NCBI GenBank assembly: GCA_007182875.1
Contig: AP019514.1
Span: 3,286,001 to 3,350,000, forward strand
Direction of reading: 5' to 3'
Length of the DNA stretch: 64,000 nucleotides
From: Vreelandella sulfidaeris
GTDB lineage: Bacteria > Pseudomonadota > Gammaproteobacteria > Pseudomonadales > Halomonadaceae
In this document: one piece after another, positions 30,220-42,225 of the stretch
How positions within the stretch are numbered: the stretch's first letter is position 1
Layout: the number at the start of each line of letters is the position of its first letter
Made by a program: the position numbers and the translations under genes
Notes under the pieces: generated by a model
Database searches by the model: none
What the model was told of the DNA's origin: nothing
Seen by the model: only the letters and a program-made list of their open reading frames with translations

Positions 30220-33200
30220 ATGTTTCACGGCGGGCTATTAGTAGCGGTTTCATTACTCTATATTGCCGTTTTATTTGGCATCGCGTGGTATGGAGACCGC
30301 CGGGCACGCACCCACGGAGCCACTCGGCGGCGACCGCTTATCTATAGTTTGGCGCTGGCCATCTATTGCACCTCCTGGACCTTTTATGGCGCCGTTGGCC
30401 AAGCAGCGACCGCAGGCTGGTCGTTTGCGAGCATCTTCGTCGGACCGATTTTAACGTTTTTACTATTCTGGCCGGTGCTGGCCAAAATGATCCGTGTCGC
30501 CAAGCACCAAAACGTTACTTCCATTGCCGATTTTATCGCTTCCCGTTATGGCAAAACCCAGTCACTGGCCGCCTTTGCCAGTTTGGTCGCCCTCGTCGGT
30601 ACCCTGCCCTACATCGCCCTACAGCTAAAAGCAGTTTCCACCACATTTAGCGTGCTCACCGATGCCTCCGATGTAACCCATACGCCGCTATTTGGCGATA
30701 CAGCGTTTTATGTAGCGATTGTGATGGCTATCTTCGCGATTCTGTTCGGCACCCGTCATACCGATGCCACCGAACACCACGAAGGGTTAATCCATGCAGT
30801 AGCATTTGAATCATTGGTCAAGCTGCTGGCCTTTGTCGTACTTGGTGCCTTCGTCACTTGGGGAATGTTTGATGGCCTGGGTGAATTGATGGGGCACGCT
30901 GAAAGCCAACTTGAACTCCAGCGTCAGCTCGCCAATCAGGATTTTGGCCAGAGTTTCTGGGCGCAAACACTGCTCGCCATGCTAGCGATCCTGTGCCTGC
31001 CGCGTCAGTTTCATGTGGCGGTGGTCGAGAACATTCACCCAGACGATGCCACTAAAGCACGCTGGCTGTTTCCTCTCTACCTGTTAGCAATTGCATTTTT
31101 TGTGGTCCCATTGGCTGCGGCCGGGCTGCTGCTATTCTCTGAAAGCGGTGTAGAACCCGATACCTACGTATTAGCGTTATCAATGGCCTCAGGTCACCAA
31201 TGGCTAACGCTACTCACCTTTATCGGCGGTTTCTCGGCAGCCACCGGCATGGTGATTGTCGCCGCAGTGGCAGTATCGATCATGATTTCGAACGAGATTG
31301 TGATCCCGGCGCTGTTCCGGCTGCGCTGGTTTGATACCAAGGCACGGGATTATGGCCGTTTAGTACTGCGTGCGCGGCGTTTGACCATTGTTGCCGTGTT
31401 GGCCATGGCCTACGGTTTCTACCAACTGATTGCCGAATTCACCTCGCTAGCCTCGATCGGCATGCTGTCATTTGCCGCCGCCGCACAGTTTGCCCCGGCA
31501 TTGATAGGCGGGCTTTATTGGAAGCGCGGCAATCGGTTTGGGGTTATTGTCGGCATGAATGCGGGGTTCGCCATCTGGGCTTATAGCCTGCTGATGCCCG
31601 CTATGATCAACGCGGGCGTGCTTCCGGCCATTTGGTTTGAAGGCGGTCCACTGGGGTTTAATTGGTTATCCCCACGGCCCTGTTTGGCCTCAACTTAGGT
31701 GATAGCTTTACCCACGGCGTCATGCTCTCACTCGGGGTTAACCTGTTCTGCTACATTTTTGTTTCCCAGGTCACTTCGCAGCGGGTAGTCGAACGTATTC
31801 AAGCCTCACTGTTTGTGGATAGTGTCGAAACCCGCCAAACCTCGGTTAACCGTCCTTGGACCGGCGCGACCACCGTCGGCGATTTAAAGGTACTCTGTGA
31901 ACGCTTTCTTGGTGCCGGCCAGGTAGACCGAGCCTTTGAAGATTATGCCCGCCGGGTGGGCAAGCCGCTAGATGACGGTACCCGCGCGTCGATTGATATT
32001 ATCCAGTTTACTGAACGCTTTCTGGCCTCGGTGCTGGGCGCTTCATCGGCGCGTATCGTGGTTAACTCGGCACTTCAAGGGCGCGGTATCGGCATCTCGG
32101 ATGTTATTTCGATTGTCGATGAAGCCTCACAGGTGCTGGAATTCAACCGGGCGCTGCTCCAGGCCACCATTGAAAACATTAATCAGGGCATCAGCGTAGT
32201 CGACCAGAATCTGCGCCTGGTGGTTTGGAACCAGCGCTACCTGGAGCTATTCCGCTTCCCTGACCACTTAATCCGCGTTGGTGCTCCCATCGATCGCATC
32301 TTTCGCTATAACGCCCACAACGGCGAGTACGGCCCAGGAGACCCGGAGGAGCATGTCCAACTGCTGCTCGACAATATTCGCGAAGGCCAGCCTCACCGCT
32401 ATGTACGTTACCGCCAGGACGGCAGCGTTCTGGAAGTGCAGGGCAATCCCATGCCCGGCGGCGGGTTTGTTTATACTTACCAGGATATTACCCAGCAAAA
32501 GCGTATTGAAGAGGCACTGATCCGTTCGGAAAATAATATCCGTATATACACTGACAATGTACCCGCGCTGATTGCCTACTTCGATAAAGAGTGCCGCTAC
32601 CTATTTACCAACCGTGCCTATGAACAAGCGTTTAACATCGACCGCAACGCGGTGATCGGTCGCCGATTCGAAGACGTGCTTCAGATTAAACAGGCGGAAG
32701 AGCGCGCGCCCTGGGTCACTCGCGCACTTAACGGCGAGCGGGTCAGCTTTGAAGTCTCGCTGCGAGTGAACGAGGCCATGCGTTATATGCTGGTCACATA
32801 TACCCCGCACTTCGGTGACAGCCAAGCTATTCTAGGCTTTTTTGCTCTTTACCAAGACATTACTGAGCGTCGTCAGGCTGAAATTGCCCTCAAGGAAACC
32901 AACGAGACACTTGAAGAGCGCGTGCGTGAACGTACCCAGGCACTTTCTGAAGCCAACGCCGCACTGCGCCAGGAGAACCGTGTGCGCGCTGAGGCGGAGC
33001 TTGCCCTGCGCCAAGCCAAGCAGTTAGCAGAAGATGCCAATGCTTCTAAAACGCGCTTTTTGGCCGCTGCTAGCCATGACTTGCTGCAACCACTTAATGC
33101 GGCAAGGCTGTTTACCTCGGCGCTAATGCAGAACGTGACCACTACCGACACCCAACGCATCGTTGGCCATATCGATAACTCGCTCCAGGCAGCCGAGGAG

Positions 33201-34160
33201 TTGCTCAGTACCCTGCTGGATATTTCCAAACTGGACGCAGGTGCCTTAACGCCACGGCGCAGTCACTTTGCCCTGGCGGATATCTTTCGCCCGCTACGCG
33301 CCGAATTTGAGGTGATGGCAGACGATCGAGGGCTGGACTTAGAGGTCGTACCTACCCAGCTTTGGGTTGATTCTGACCCGCAAATGCTGCGCCGGATCGT
33401 GCAAAACTTCCTATCCAATGCCATTCGCTATACCCAAGAAGGTCGCGTGCTGCTCGGCTGCCGCCGTCATAATGGCTGGCTTTCTATCGAAGTGTGGGAC
33501 AGCGGCCCCGGCATTCCAGAATCTAAGCTCACCGAAATTTTTCAGGAGTTCCGCCGTCTGGATCAGGTGTCACGCCATAAAGAGAGTGAAAAAGGCCTGG
33601 GGCTTGGGCTATCGATCGCTGATCGCATGAGTCGCGTACTGGATCACCCCATCAAAGTACGTTCGACGGTGGGCAAGGGGGCCGTTTTCTCGGTCAGCGT
33701 GCCAATTGTTACTGCCCGGGAGGCGAGCAGTACCGAGTTTGAACCCCAGGCACGGCGCAGCAGCCATAAGCTGAGCGGTACGCGGATTGTGTGTATCGAT
33801 AACGAAACGCTAATTCTGGAAGGTATGACCGCTATGCTCAGCGGTTGGGGCTGCGAGGTATTTACCGCCACCAGTATTGGCGGGGCTAAATCGATTTTAC
33901 GCAATATGGACGGCGATCCGGACGCGATTTTGGCGGACTATCACTTGGACAACGAAGTCACCGGATTAATGGCGCTGGAAGCGCTCAGTGAACGTGTTGA
34001 GGGAGCTGTCCCGGGGATTGTGATCACCGCCGACCGGACCGAAGCGGTTGCCGAAGAGGTCAAACGAGCGGGCTATCAACTGCTATTGAAGCCCGTGAAA
34101 CCGGCGGCCCTACGAGCGCTACTGACACGCACGCTACAGGCCAATCGCGCGGCGCGATAA
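30220..34160 (+). CDS. crbS: CrbS/MxtR-type hybrid sensor kinase with sodium:solute symporter module (one frame break)
   Basis: About 1,313 residues. An N-terminal SSS transporter-like module of some 13 helices (residues 1-490; AKHQNVTSIADFIASRYGK) is followed by a STAC-like linker, a PAS_7 domain (LLQATIENINQGISVVDQN), a second PAS (NVPALIAYFDKECRYLFTN), a coiled coil, HisKA with ASHDLLQPLNAARLFTSAL, an ATPase domain (NFLSNAIRYT, DSGPGIP, GLGLGLSI) and a C-terminal receiver with DAILADYHLDNEVTG. Acts in the inner membrane. In Vibrio and Pseudomonas CrbS (MxtR) with CrbR controls acs. The frame breaks near 31660-31680 (WLSP/TALFG) between transporter helices. Adjacent crbR and acs support the name. 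Confidence 0.9.
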
Positions 34161-34220
34161 GCGCCGCTGCTAAGAGGAGGCTGGCCAGTAAGTAGTGCTA
34201 AGCTGGCAAACCGTGAGTGC

Positions 34221-34883
34221 TTAAGACACCACTTTTGGCGGTTCAACTTCCAGCTTCTGAGCGGCGATTACCGCCTGAGTACGCGAGTGAACACCCAGTT
34301 TACGTAGAATCGCGGTGACATGGGCCTTGATAGTCGCCTCAGAAACACTTAGTTCGTAAGCAATCTGTTTATTCAGTAGGCCTTCCGTCAGCATGTTCAA
34401 CACGCGAAACTGCTGGGGCGTCAGCGAAGCAATCGCCTCAGCAAAACGCGATTCCTCTTCACTGGTCTCTTCAAGCACATTGACCAACGCTTCTGGCAAC
34501 CACACTTCACCCTGCAGGATTTCTCCGACGGCCTCAGCAATGAGTTGTAGGGACGATGATTTGGGGATAAAACCCGACGCGCCGTAGTCAATAGCACGAC
34601 GCACAACGTACGGCTCGTCACTACCTGACACCACTGCCACGGGGATATCGGGCATCTGACCACGCAGTTGGATCAAGCCAGAGAAGCCATGGGCTCCCGG
34701 CATGTGCAAGTCAAGAAGAATCAAATCGGCATCTGGGTGGCGGTTCACTACTTCAGTGGTGGCTTCCATGGTATCCGCTTCGACAATTTCCGCCTGGGGG
34801 GCCAACTGGCGTAACGCTTGGGTCAGCGCTGCACGAAACAGCGGGTGATCGTCAGCGACGATAAACTTATGAGCTACTGCCAT
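34221..34883 (-). CDS. crbR: CrbR/ErdR-type LuxR-family response regulator
   Basis: 220 residues, intact. N-terminal receiver with ADDHPLFRAAL acidic pocket, phosphorylated Asp in DLILLDLHMPGAHG and the lysine in FIPKSSSLQL. C-terminal LuxR helix-turn-helix TPQQFRVLNMLTEGLLNKQI and ELSVSEATIKAHVTAILRK. It is convergent with crbS and lies immediately downstream of acs on the same strand, beyond a terminator. Known relatives activate acs and symporter genes during acetate use. Confidence 0.92.
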   Translation of the reverse strand: MAVAHKFIVADDHPLFRAALTQALRQLAPQAEIVEADTMEATTEVVNRHPDADLILLDLHMPGAHGFSGLIQLRGQMPDIPVAVVSGSDEPYVVRRAIDYGASGFIPKSSSLQLIAEAVGEILQGEVWLPEALVNVLEETSEEESRFAEAIASLTPQQFRVLNMLTEGLLNKQIAYELSVSEATIKAHVTAILRKLGVHSRTQAVIAAQKLEVEPPKVVS

Positions 34884-35060
34884 GGATATTCCTCCGGTTC
34901 CTCGAGCAGCGGGGTTGTATGCCGCCGCAACGCTAGGCTCTTACGGTCGTGAAGCATGGTACCCCATGGGCTTCATCATGCCCAAGCATCACATGCACAA
35001 TTTGTAATAGATAGATCTTACAAACGAAACTTGTCTCTATAAACACGTATCTATAAACAC

Positions 35061-35091
35061 AACCGTGCCGACCTACTCGGGTCGGCACGGT
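35061..35091 (-). terminator. Strong hairpin terminator after acs
   Basis: ACCGTGCCGACC and GGTCGGCACGGT form a perfect 12-bp stem with a six-base loop, in the 261-bp gap between acs and crbR. T-rich sequence follows on the minus strand (TGTGTTTATAG). Just beyond, TCTATAAACAC occurs twice in direct repeat (35035-35060). Confidence 0.8.
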
Positions 35092-35144
35092 ATTTACTCG
35101 ATAGTTAGGCCTAATCGGCTAAACAGCCGATAGCGCTGCCACCG

Positions 35145-37091
35145 TTATTGATTGGCGCGATGCTCAATCAGCTCATCGACCACCGACGGATCCGCGAGGG
35201 TGCTGGTATCGCCCAAACCATCGCACTCATTAGCAGCAATCTTGCGCAGAATACGCCGCATGATTTTTGCCCGAACGGGTTTTTGGCAAGCCTGGCGCCC
35301 ATTGAATGACATCCGGCGAGGCAATTGGGCCAATATCTTTACGCACCCACTGCGTCAGCTCTTTTTGAGCTCGTCAGTCTCTTCAATACCGTCATTCAGG
35401 GTGACATAGATATAGATGCCTTGTCCCTTAATATCATGCGGGAAGCCCACCACGGCCGCCTCAGCAACGGCACTATGTGCCACCAGCGATGACTCAATTT
35501 CGGCGGTACCCATACGGTGTCCGGAAACATTGAGCACGTCATCGACACGGCCTGTAATCCAGTAGTAGCCATCTTCGTCGCGGCGACAGCCATCACCGGT
35601 AAAGTACATGCCGTCGTAAGTCGAGAAGTAGGTTTGGACAAAGCGCTCGTGGTCCCCCAGATAGAGCGGGCCTGCCCCGGCCAGGAATCAAGGATGACCA
35701 AGTTGCCGTCAGTAGCGCCTTCCAGTTTTTTCCCTTCGTTATCGACCAGTGCGGGCTTCACGCCAAAGAAAGGCACGGTCGCTGAGCCAGGCTTAAGCGG
35801 CGTAGCACCAGGCAGCGGAGCTATCATGATACCGCCGGTTTCCGTTTGCCACCAAGTGTCCACAATTGGGCATTTTTCGTTACCGATAACGCGATAGAAC
35901 CACTCCCACGCTTCCGGATTAATTGGCTCTCCCACCGAACCCAGCAGGCGCAGACTATCACGCTTACTGGAATCCATGACGTTGTCCCCATGGGCCATCA
36001 GCGCACGCACTGCGGTGGGAGCAGTATAGAGAATATTAACGTTGTGCTTATCAACGATTTCCCCATACGGCCATGGCTCGGGTAGCTTGGAACACCCTCA
36101 AACATTAAGGTAGTCGCGCCATTGGCCAAAGGCCCATAGACGATATAGCTGTGCCCGGTAACCCAGCCCACATCAGCGGTACACCAGTAGATTTCACCCT
36201 CTTGGTAGTCGAATACATACTGGTGGGTCATAGCGGCATAAGTCAGGTAGCCGCCGGTGGTGTGCTTCAAGCCTTTCGGCGCCCCTGTAGAACCCGAGGT
36301 ATAGAGAATGAACAGCGGGTCTTCCGCACCCATGGCCTCGGCTTCGCACTCATTTGACTGCTTGTCGACGAGTTCGTCAAACCAGACATCGCGGCCGTCT
36401 TTCCACTCGATTTCACCGCCGGTACGCTTCACTACCAGTACGTTCTTGCACACATCGGTGCCTTCACGGGTTAGCGCGGCGTCCACGTTCTCTTTAGCGG
36501 CACGTGCTTGCCACCGCGCACCGACTCGTCGGCGGTGATGACCAGCTTGGAATCCGCCCCGATCACTCGCTGGGCGACGGCGTCCGGTGAGAAGCCACCA
36601 AATACGACCGAGTGCACCGCACCAATACGTGCGCAGGCAAGCATAGCCATGGCCGCTTCGGGAATCATCGGCATGTACAGCGTGACGGTATCGCCTTTAC
36701 CGATGCCCAACTCTTTCAGTGCGTTGGCTAGCTGGTTCGTACGTGCGTACAGTTCACGATAAGTAATGTTTTTAGTTTCATTGGGATTATCACCTTCCCA
36801 AATAATGGCGGTTTGATCACCACGCTTGTCCAGATGACGATCCAGGCAGTTAGCACTGACGTTGAGCAAGCCGTCCTCAAACCAGCGAATATCGACGTTG
36901 TCACGCGCGAAAGAGGTATTTTTAATTTTGCTGGGCGCTTTAATCCAGTCCAGGCGTTTGGCCTGCTCGGCCCAGAAGCCTTCCGGATCGTCCATCGACT
37001 GCTGATACATGGCCTTATACTTGGTTTTATCGGCCCAGGCATTGGCGGCGAAATCATCGCGCACCGGATAGACGTTCTGTTGATCGCTCAT
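35145..37091 (-). CDS. acs: Acetyl-CoA synthetase Acs (about five frame breaks)
   Basis: AMP-forming acetate:CoA ligase. N-terminus [19 protein letters not shown]. Core motifs: [20 protein letters not shown] (ATP/AMP binding), [57 protein letters not shown], and near the end [14 protein letters not shown] with the regulatory lysine that is acetylated in other species. Breaks near 36490, 36085, 35680, 35365 and 35290, all in the expected homologous order. Repaired length about 650 residues. Under probable CrbS/CrbR control. The promoter must lie in 37092-37284. Confidence 0.95.
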
Positions 37092-37284
37092 AAAATTGCC
37101 TCTTTCCGTGAAAATGCACTCTCTAAGAACTGTAGTCGATATGGTGTTTTATTAGGCTTATTGGCCATTATCGAGCGTATCGACTGTCAATAATCTCTCC
37201 CTAGCATAAACCTCCTTGAGCCGGCTTCCCTTTAGACATTGGTATTATCATTTTTTATTTACAAAACAAACGTTTATAAACAAA

Positions 37285-37832
37285 TCATGAGGCAACTTCA
37301 GGCCTGTAGACCAAGGTCTTAGCACAGTGCCTACAGCGGTATCGACGCCCATTTGCCACTAAAGTATGGCGTCTAGCTGTAAATCGATGAAACTGGCAAT
37401 CGCACTGGTAACGATAAGGTGCTGACTGCGCCTTCTGAATATCAAATTGGTGGGTCACATTAGGAGCCAAGCCAAATAAATCCCGCATCACCGTTTTCCA
37501 CTCACGACCATGGGGCTTCAAGCGTGCCCCATTGTGTAAATGAAAGACCAACCAATGAGCCATTTCATGAGGAATGATCTCCTCAAAAAAAGCCGTACGA
37601 TTTTCACTCAGCAAAACTGGATTAAAACGTAATCCGCCGCGGCCTAGGTGGGCCTGCCCAGCCGAAGCGCCGCGTAGGTTAAACACACCGTTGGGGCCGG
37701 AAGCGATGGGCACACTTCACGGCAGCGCTGCAATGCTTGTTCTACGCGCACCCGCACGGCCCGATGCAATTCTGTTTCCGACATGGCTGCCAGTTCAGCG
37801 GCTGGCCAAGAGGGCAATGGTAATGTCTTCAT
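37285..37832 (-). CDS. sprT: SprT family zinc metallopeptidase-like protein (one frame break)
   Basis: Zincin fold with HEMAHW (HExxH) in EEIIPHEMAHWLVFHLHNG and a C-terminal zinc ribbon CQFHRFTARRHT ... CRHC. FNLRGASAGQAHLG precedes the active site, as in SprT. The frame breaks near 37710 (GCCCATCG). About 182 residues after repair. SprT is a small predicted protease of unclear substrate. It is upstream of acs on the same strand. Confidence 0.9.
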
Positions 37833-37903
37833 TAATGATAAACTAACCGTTATAAGTGCATATTGACTGATGACTACCGATTCGCATTAACGAGGCTTAA
37901 CTT

Positions 37904-38562
37904 ATGGCAGAGCGTAGCGACACGCCCGAAACCAACACGCCACCACAGCCACTGCTTGATGATGAGCAGCTGGATAGATTGGACGACTTCCTCGACTCTG
38001 ATCAAGTGGATGAAGACGCCCTTGATTTGATTTCTGCTCATGGGTTTTTAGTCGCACTTGCCGTGGCGCCCAGTGAAGTATCCCCACTCAGTGGCTGGCT
38101 GAACTGTTCCAGGGTGAGCCTCGCTATGCTGACGATGCCGAGCGTAATGAAATTATCACCCTACTCACCCTACTGCGTGACAATGCGGTGTCGGTACTGG
38201 AACAAGGTGGCTTACCGGAGCTTCCTTTTGAGCTAACACTGGGGGGCGAACCTGCTGAAGAAACCCCGATCGGCGACTGGTGTGCGGGCTTTATGGAAGG
38301 CGTTTTCAGCGATGAAAGCGCTTGGTTCCAGGATGATGAAGAAGCCGCCGCCACGCTATTACTGCCGTTTATGCTGCTCTCTGGGCTATTTGACGATGAG
38401 CCGGATATGGCCGAACTCGCCAAGGATCAGCAGCGCCAGGAGTCACTTGTGGTGCAACTACCGGAGCTTGTTTTGGATCTTTACTTGCACTACCGCGTGC
38501 CGCCGGAAACGTCCAAACCTAAACCGCGAAAAAAGACACCTGCAAAAGGCAAAAAACGCTAG
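37904..38562 (+). CDS. UPF0149 / YecA-type protein (one frame break)
   Basis: Acidic protein of about 219 residues. The family blocks ALDLISAHGFLVALAVAPSE and IGDWCAGFMEGVFSDESAWF are present, then an acidic stretch and a basic tail KPKPRKKTPAKGKKR. The frame breaks near 38085 (CCCACTCAGTGG). GAGG lies before the ATG. Function is unknown; YgfB/YecA-like proteins are conserved in gammaproteobacteria. Confidence 0.88.
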
Positions 38563-38576
38563 CTTTATCAGCGGTC

Positions 38577-39700
38577 TTATTTAAGGCGCATGATGATCCC
38601 ATCCATCAAGCCATAAACCCACTCCCTGGCTCGCTGCCCCCAAGGCCGCTCTGCCCACGCCGCTGCGTCTACCTCCCTGGCTGGCGGCAAAGTTACGCTC
38701 GAAAAGTTGGCGTACGTCAGCCGCCAATTGAGGATCGATTGCCTCTTGATTGGCCTCTAAGTTCCAATGCAAATTCCAGTGGTCAAAGTTACATGAACCA
38801 ATGCTCACCCACTCATCGGCGAGCACGAACTTGGCATGGATAAAGGTCGGTTGGAACTCGAAGATACGCACACCGGCCTTTAGTAGTGATTGGTAGAAGC
38901 GTTGGCCGGCAAAGCGCACCCTTGGGGTGGTCATGCTTCGCCCCAGGCAGCAGCAGGCGCACATCAATCCCCCGCCGGGCAGCCCGCACCAGACGCCGCC
39001 GCAACGCAAACGTAGGTACGAAATAGGGCGTGCATAGCCATAACCGTGTTTCCGCCCGGTTGACGCGATCATGCAGTGAATGACGGATCGCTTGATAGCG
39101 ATAGCCACGCGCCGACATCGCTCGCCCAGGCATACCATTCGGATGGGCCTGTGGCTCACGCCGCTCAGGCAATGAACCCGCATTAGCACCTTCTTTTCCG
39201 GCGCGGGTTAATCGCGAGTTCCATAACCGTCGAAATAGCTGCTCCCAATCGGTCACCACCGGACCATCAATCCGCAAGGCAATTTCATACCAGGCGTTTA
39301 GAAATTCATCGACTGCGCCAAAACCACCGGTAAACGCCTGCTCGCCATCAATAACGACGATTTTGCGGTGATCGCGGCTTAAGTTAAGCGCTAAAGAGTG
39401 AAAGCCAATGGGGTTAAAAAAACGCAGCTGAACACCACTTTGTTCCAATCGTTGCCGATCACCGTTGGTAAGTTTCATCGAGCCATACCCATCAAGCAGT
39501 AAGCAGACGCAGACGCCGCGCTGGACAGCATTACTGAGAACATCGATGACTTGATCCGCCAATCGCCCCGACTCCATCAAGTAGAGCTCAACCAACACAT
39601 AATGACGTGCAGCATTCACCGCTTCAAACATAGCCGGCAGAAAGCACGATGCCTCCGGCAGCAGCGTAAATCGATTACCTTCTCGCCACGCATTCTGCAT
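38577..39700 (-). CDS. Phospholipase D superfamily cardiolipin synthase-like protein (two frame breaks)
   Basis: Two HKD sites: SRDHRKIVVIDGEQAFTGGF (about residue 115) and FIHAKFVLADEWVSIGSCNF (about residue 290). Together they mark a PLD-type phosphatidyltransferase such as ClsB, which makes cardiolipin at the inner membrane. ATG at 39698-39700 is chosen over one at 39730 because AAGGAG lies six bases upstream. A break near 38935-38940 divides the domains. Near the 3' end (about 38673) a second break, when repaired, gives ERPWGQRAREWVYGLMDGI and a stop at 38577-38579 in place of a garbled tail. About 374 residues. Confidence 0.87.
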
Positions 39701-39767
39701 GGGCGCTCCTTGCATTACTTTTGTGAGCACGCTGATGAGCGCATTAATAAACTACTCCACTAATAAA

Positions 39768-40473
39768 TTAACGTGCTAATGAGCGATGAACATATAAATC
39801 GTAGCGGCTGGTTTTACCTTCAAGGGTATGCTGAGGCACTGGGCCATCAATAGGTGGCGCCTTACGGGGGCGCTTCACTACCACGCGGTGGGTAGCCACA
39901 TCCAACGCCGCTTCTAGTAACCGCGGGGCATCATTGTCATCACCGGCTAGCTCGCGAAACAGGCGCATTTCTTTTTTTACCAATGCCGACTTTTCACGGT
40001 GTGGAAACATCGGATCCAAGTGAATGACCTGCGGTGAAAGTGAGCGCTTGCAACGAGTTCAGCCAGCGATTGCGCAGCATCACCGTGTCGCAGAATCATG
40101 CGTGCGGCAATATCCACCGTACCGCTATCCCTTGAGGCACGTTTAAGTCCATCCTCCAGCAGCGCCGCAATCGCCGCCACTCGCTCAATTAACAGCACCT
40201 GAGCGCCTAAGCTCGCCAACACAAACGCATCACGACCCAGCCCTGCCGTTGCATCGACAATGCTAGGCGTCACGCCCTGGCTAGCCCACAGGCCTTTGCA
40301 ATTAGCTGGCCACGTCCACCGCCAAAGCGGCGGCGATGGGCGGCTTTGCCGGATACAAAATCAACGCTGAGTGGGTTGCCGTAGCGCTTTTCATCACCGA
40401 CCAGCGCTAACCCCTCATCGCTTGGCACTAGACGCAGACCATCTGGCAGCACAACCTTTTCAACATCGGTCAT
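39768..40473 (-). CDS. rsmJ: 16S rRNA m2G1516 methyltransferase RsmJ (two frame breaks)
   Basis: SAM-dependent methyltransferase. [19 protein letters not shown] leads to [20 protein letters not shown] (SAM motif I), [19 protein letters not shown] and the catalytic-site block [19 protein letters not shown]. The C-terminus [16 protein letters not shown] is typical. Breaks near 40285-40320 and 40040. The start ATG overlaps the tsaB stop by four bases. Confidence 0.92.
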
Positions 40474-41167
40474 GCAGGCTTTTTCCAAGCGACATCGTTG
40501 CGCAGGTAAACCGGCTGAACCAAGTGCGCAGCCTGACCAAGCCCAGCGGCAAAATCACGCGCTCCCAGCCAGGCCATCTCTTCGGCCCGAGGCTCTAAAT
40601 CATCCAAATGCTGGGGCATGCTGAGCTGCACATCGACAGTGAAGCGCTCCCACAGCTTAAAGCCGCTGCCTACACCGACCCAGTCGGTTTCATCGCCCGG
40701 CAGGCGCAACGACTCAGGGGTCAGCACCGCTTCCGCACTCATTGGCGTGATGACGTCTTTAAGGCAGTGCCACGTTGCGGCGTACACCTCGCCCATACGG
40801 GCATCTAAGGCCGTTACCACATGGCGCAAGTGGTAGCGACGATGCGCCTGTAGCGCCAGCGCCTCAAGCGTTGAGATACCTAATAACGGGCAGCCGAGAC
40901 CAAACGCCAATCCCTGGGCAGCACCGGCGGCAATGCGTAGTCCTGTAAATGAACCCGGCCCACGGCCAAAGGCCACTGCATCCAGTTGGAGGGTGTTACC
41001 TGCGCTTCAGCAAGCAGGGCATCCACCATCGGCAATAGCCGGCGGGTATGGGCACGGGGCGTCATCTCGAAATGTGCCAGGCACTCAGTGCCCGAATCGC
41101 CTTGACGCAGCAAGGCTGCAGAGCAGGCGCTTGATGAGGCGTCCAGGGCAAGCAGATTTAACGGCAT
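40470..41167 (-). CDS. tsaB: tRNA t6A biosynthesis protein TsaB (one frame break)
   Basis: Non-catalytic partner of TsaD in making threonylcarbamoyl-A37 on tRNA. N-terminal [16 protein letters not shown] and the signature [20 protein letters not shown] are clear. The frame breaks near 40975-40985, just before the signature (repaired: [13 protein letters not shown]). About 232 residues. Confidence 0.93.
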
Positions 41168-41226
41168 AGCAAGTAGCCACTCGAAAGAAAGATTGCGGCA
41201 TTATACCTTTGTCATGCTAATACGAC

Positions 41227-41251
41227 GATGGCCCGCATTAAGCGGGCCATC
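41227..41251 (-). terminator. Hairpin after adk
   Basis: GATGGCCCGC and GCGGGCCATC form a perfect 10-bp stem with a five-base loop in the gap between adk and tsaB. The T tract is weak (GTCGTATT on the minus strand). Confidence 0.65.
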
Positions 41252-41291
41252 GGCAAAGGCGTAAAACGCTTTTGTTAGTTGAAGGCTCTTA

Positions 41292-42218
<927 letters not shown>

Positions 42219-42225
42219 CTAATCA

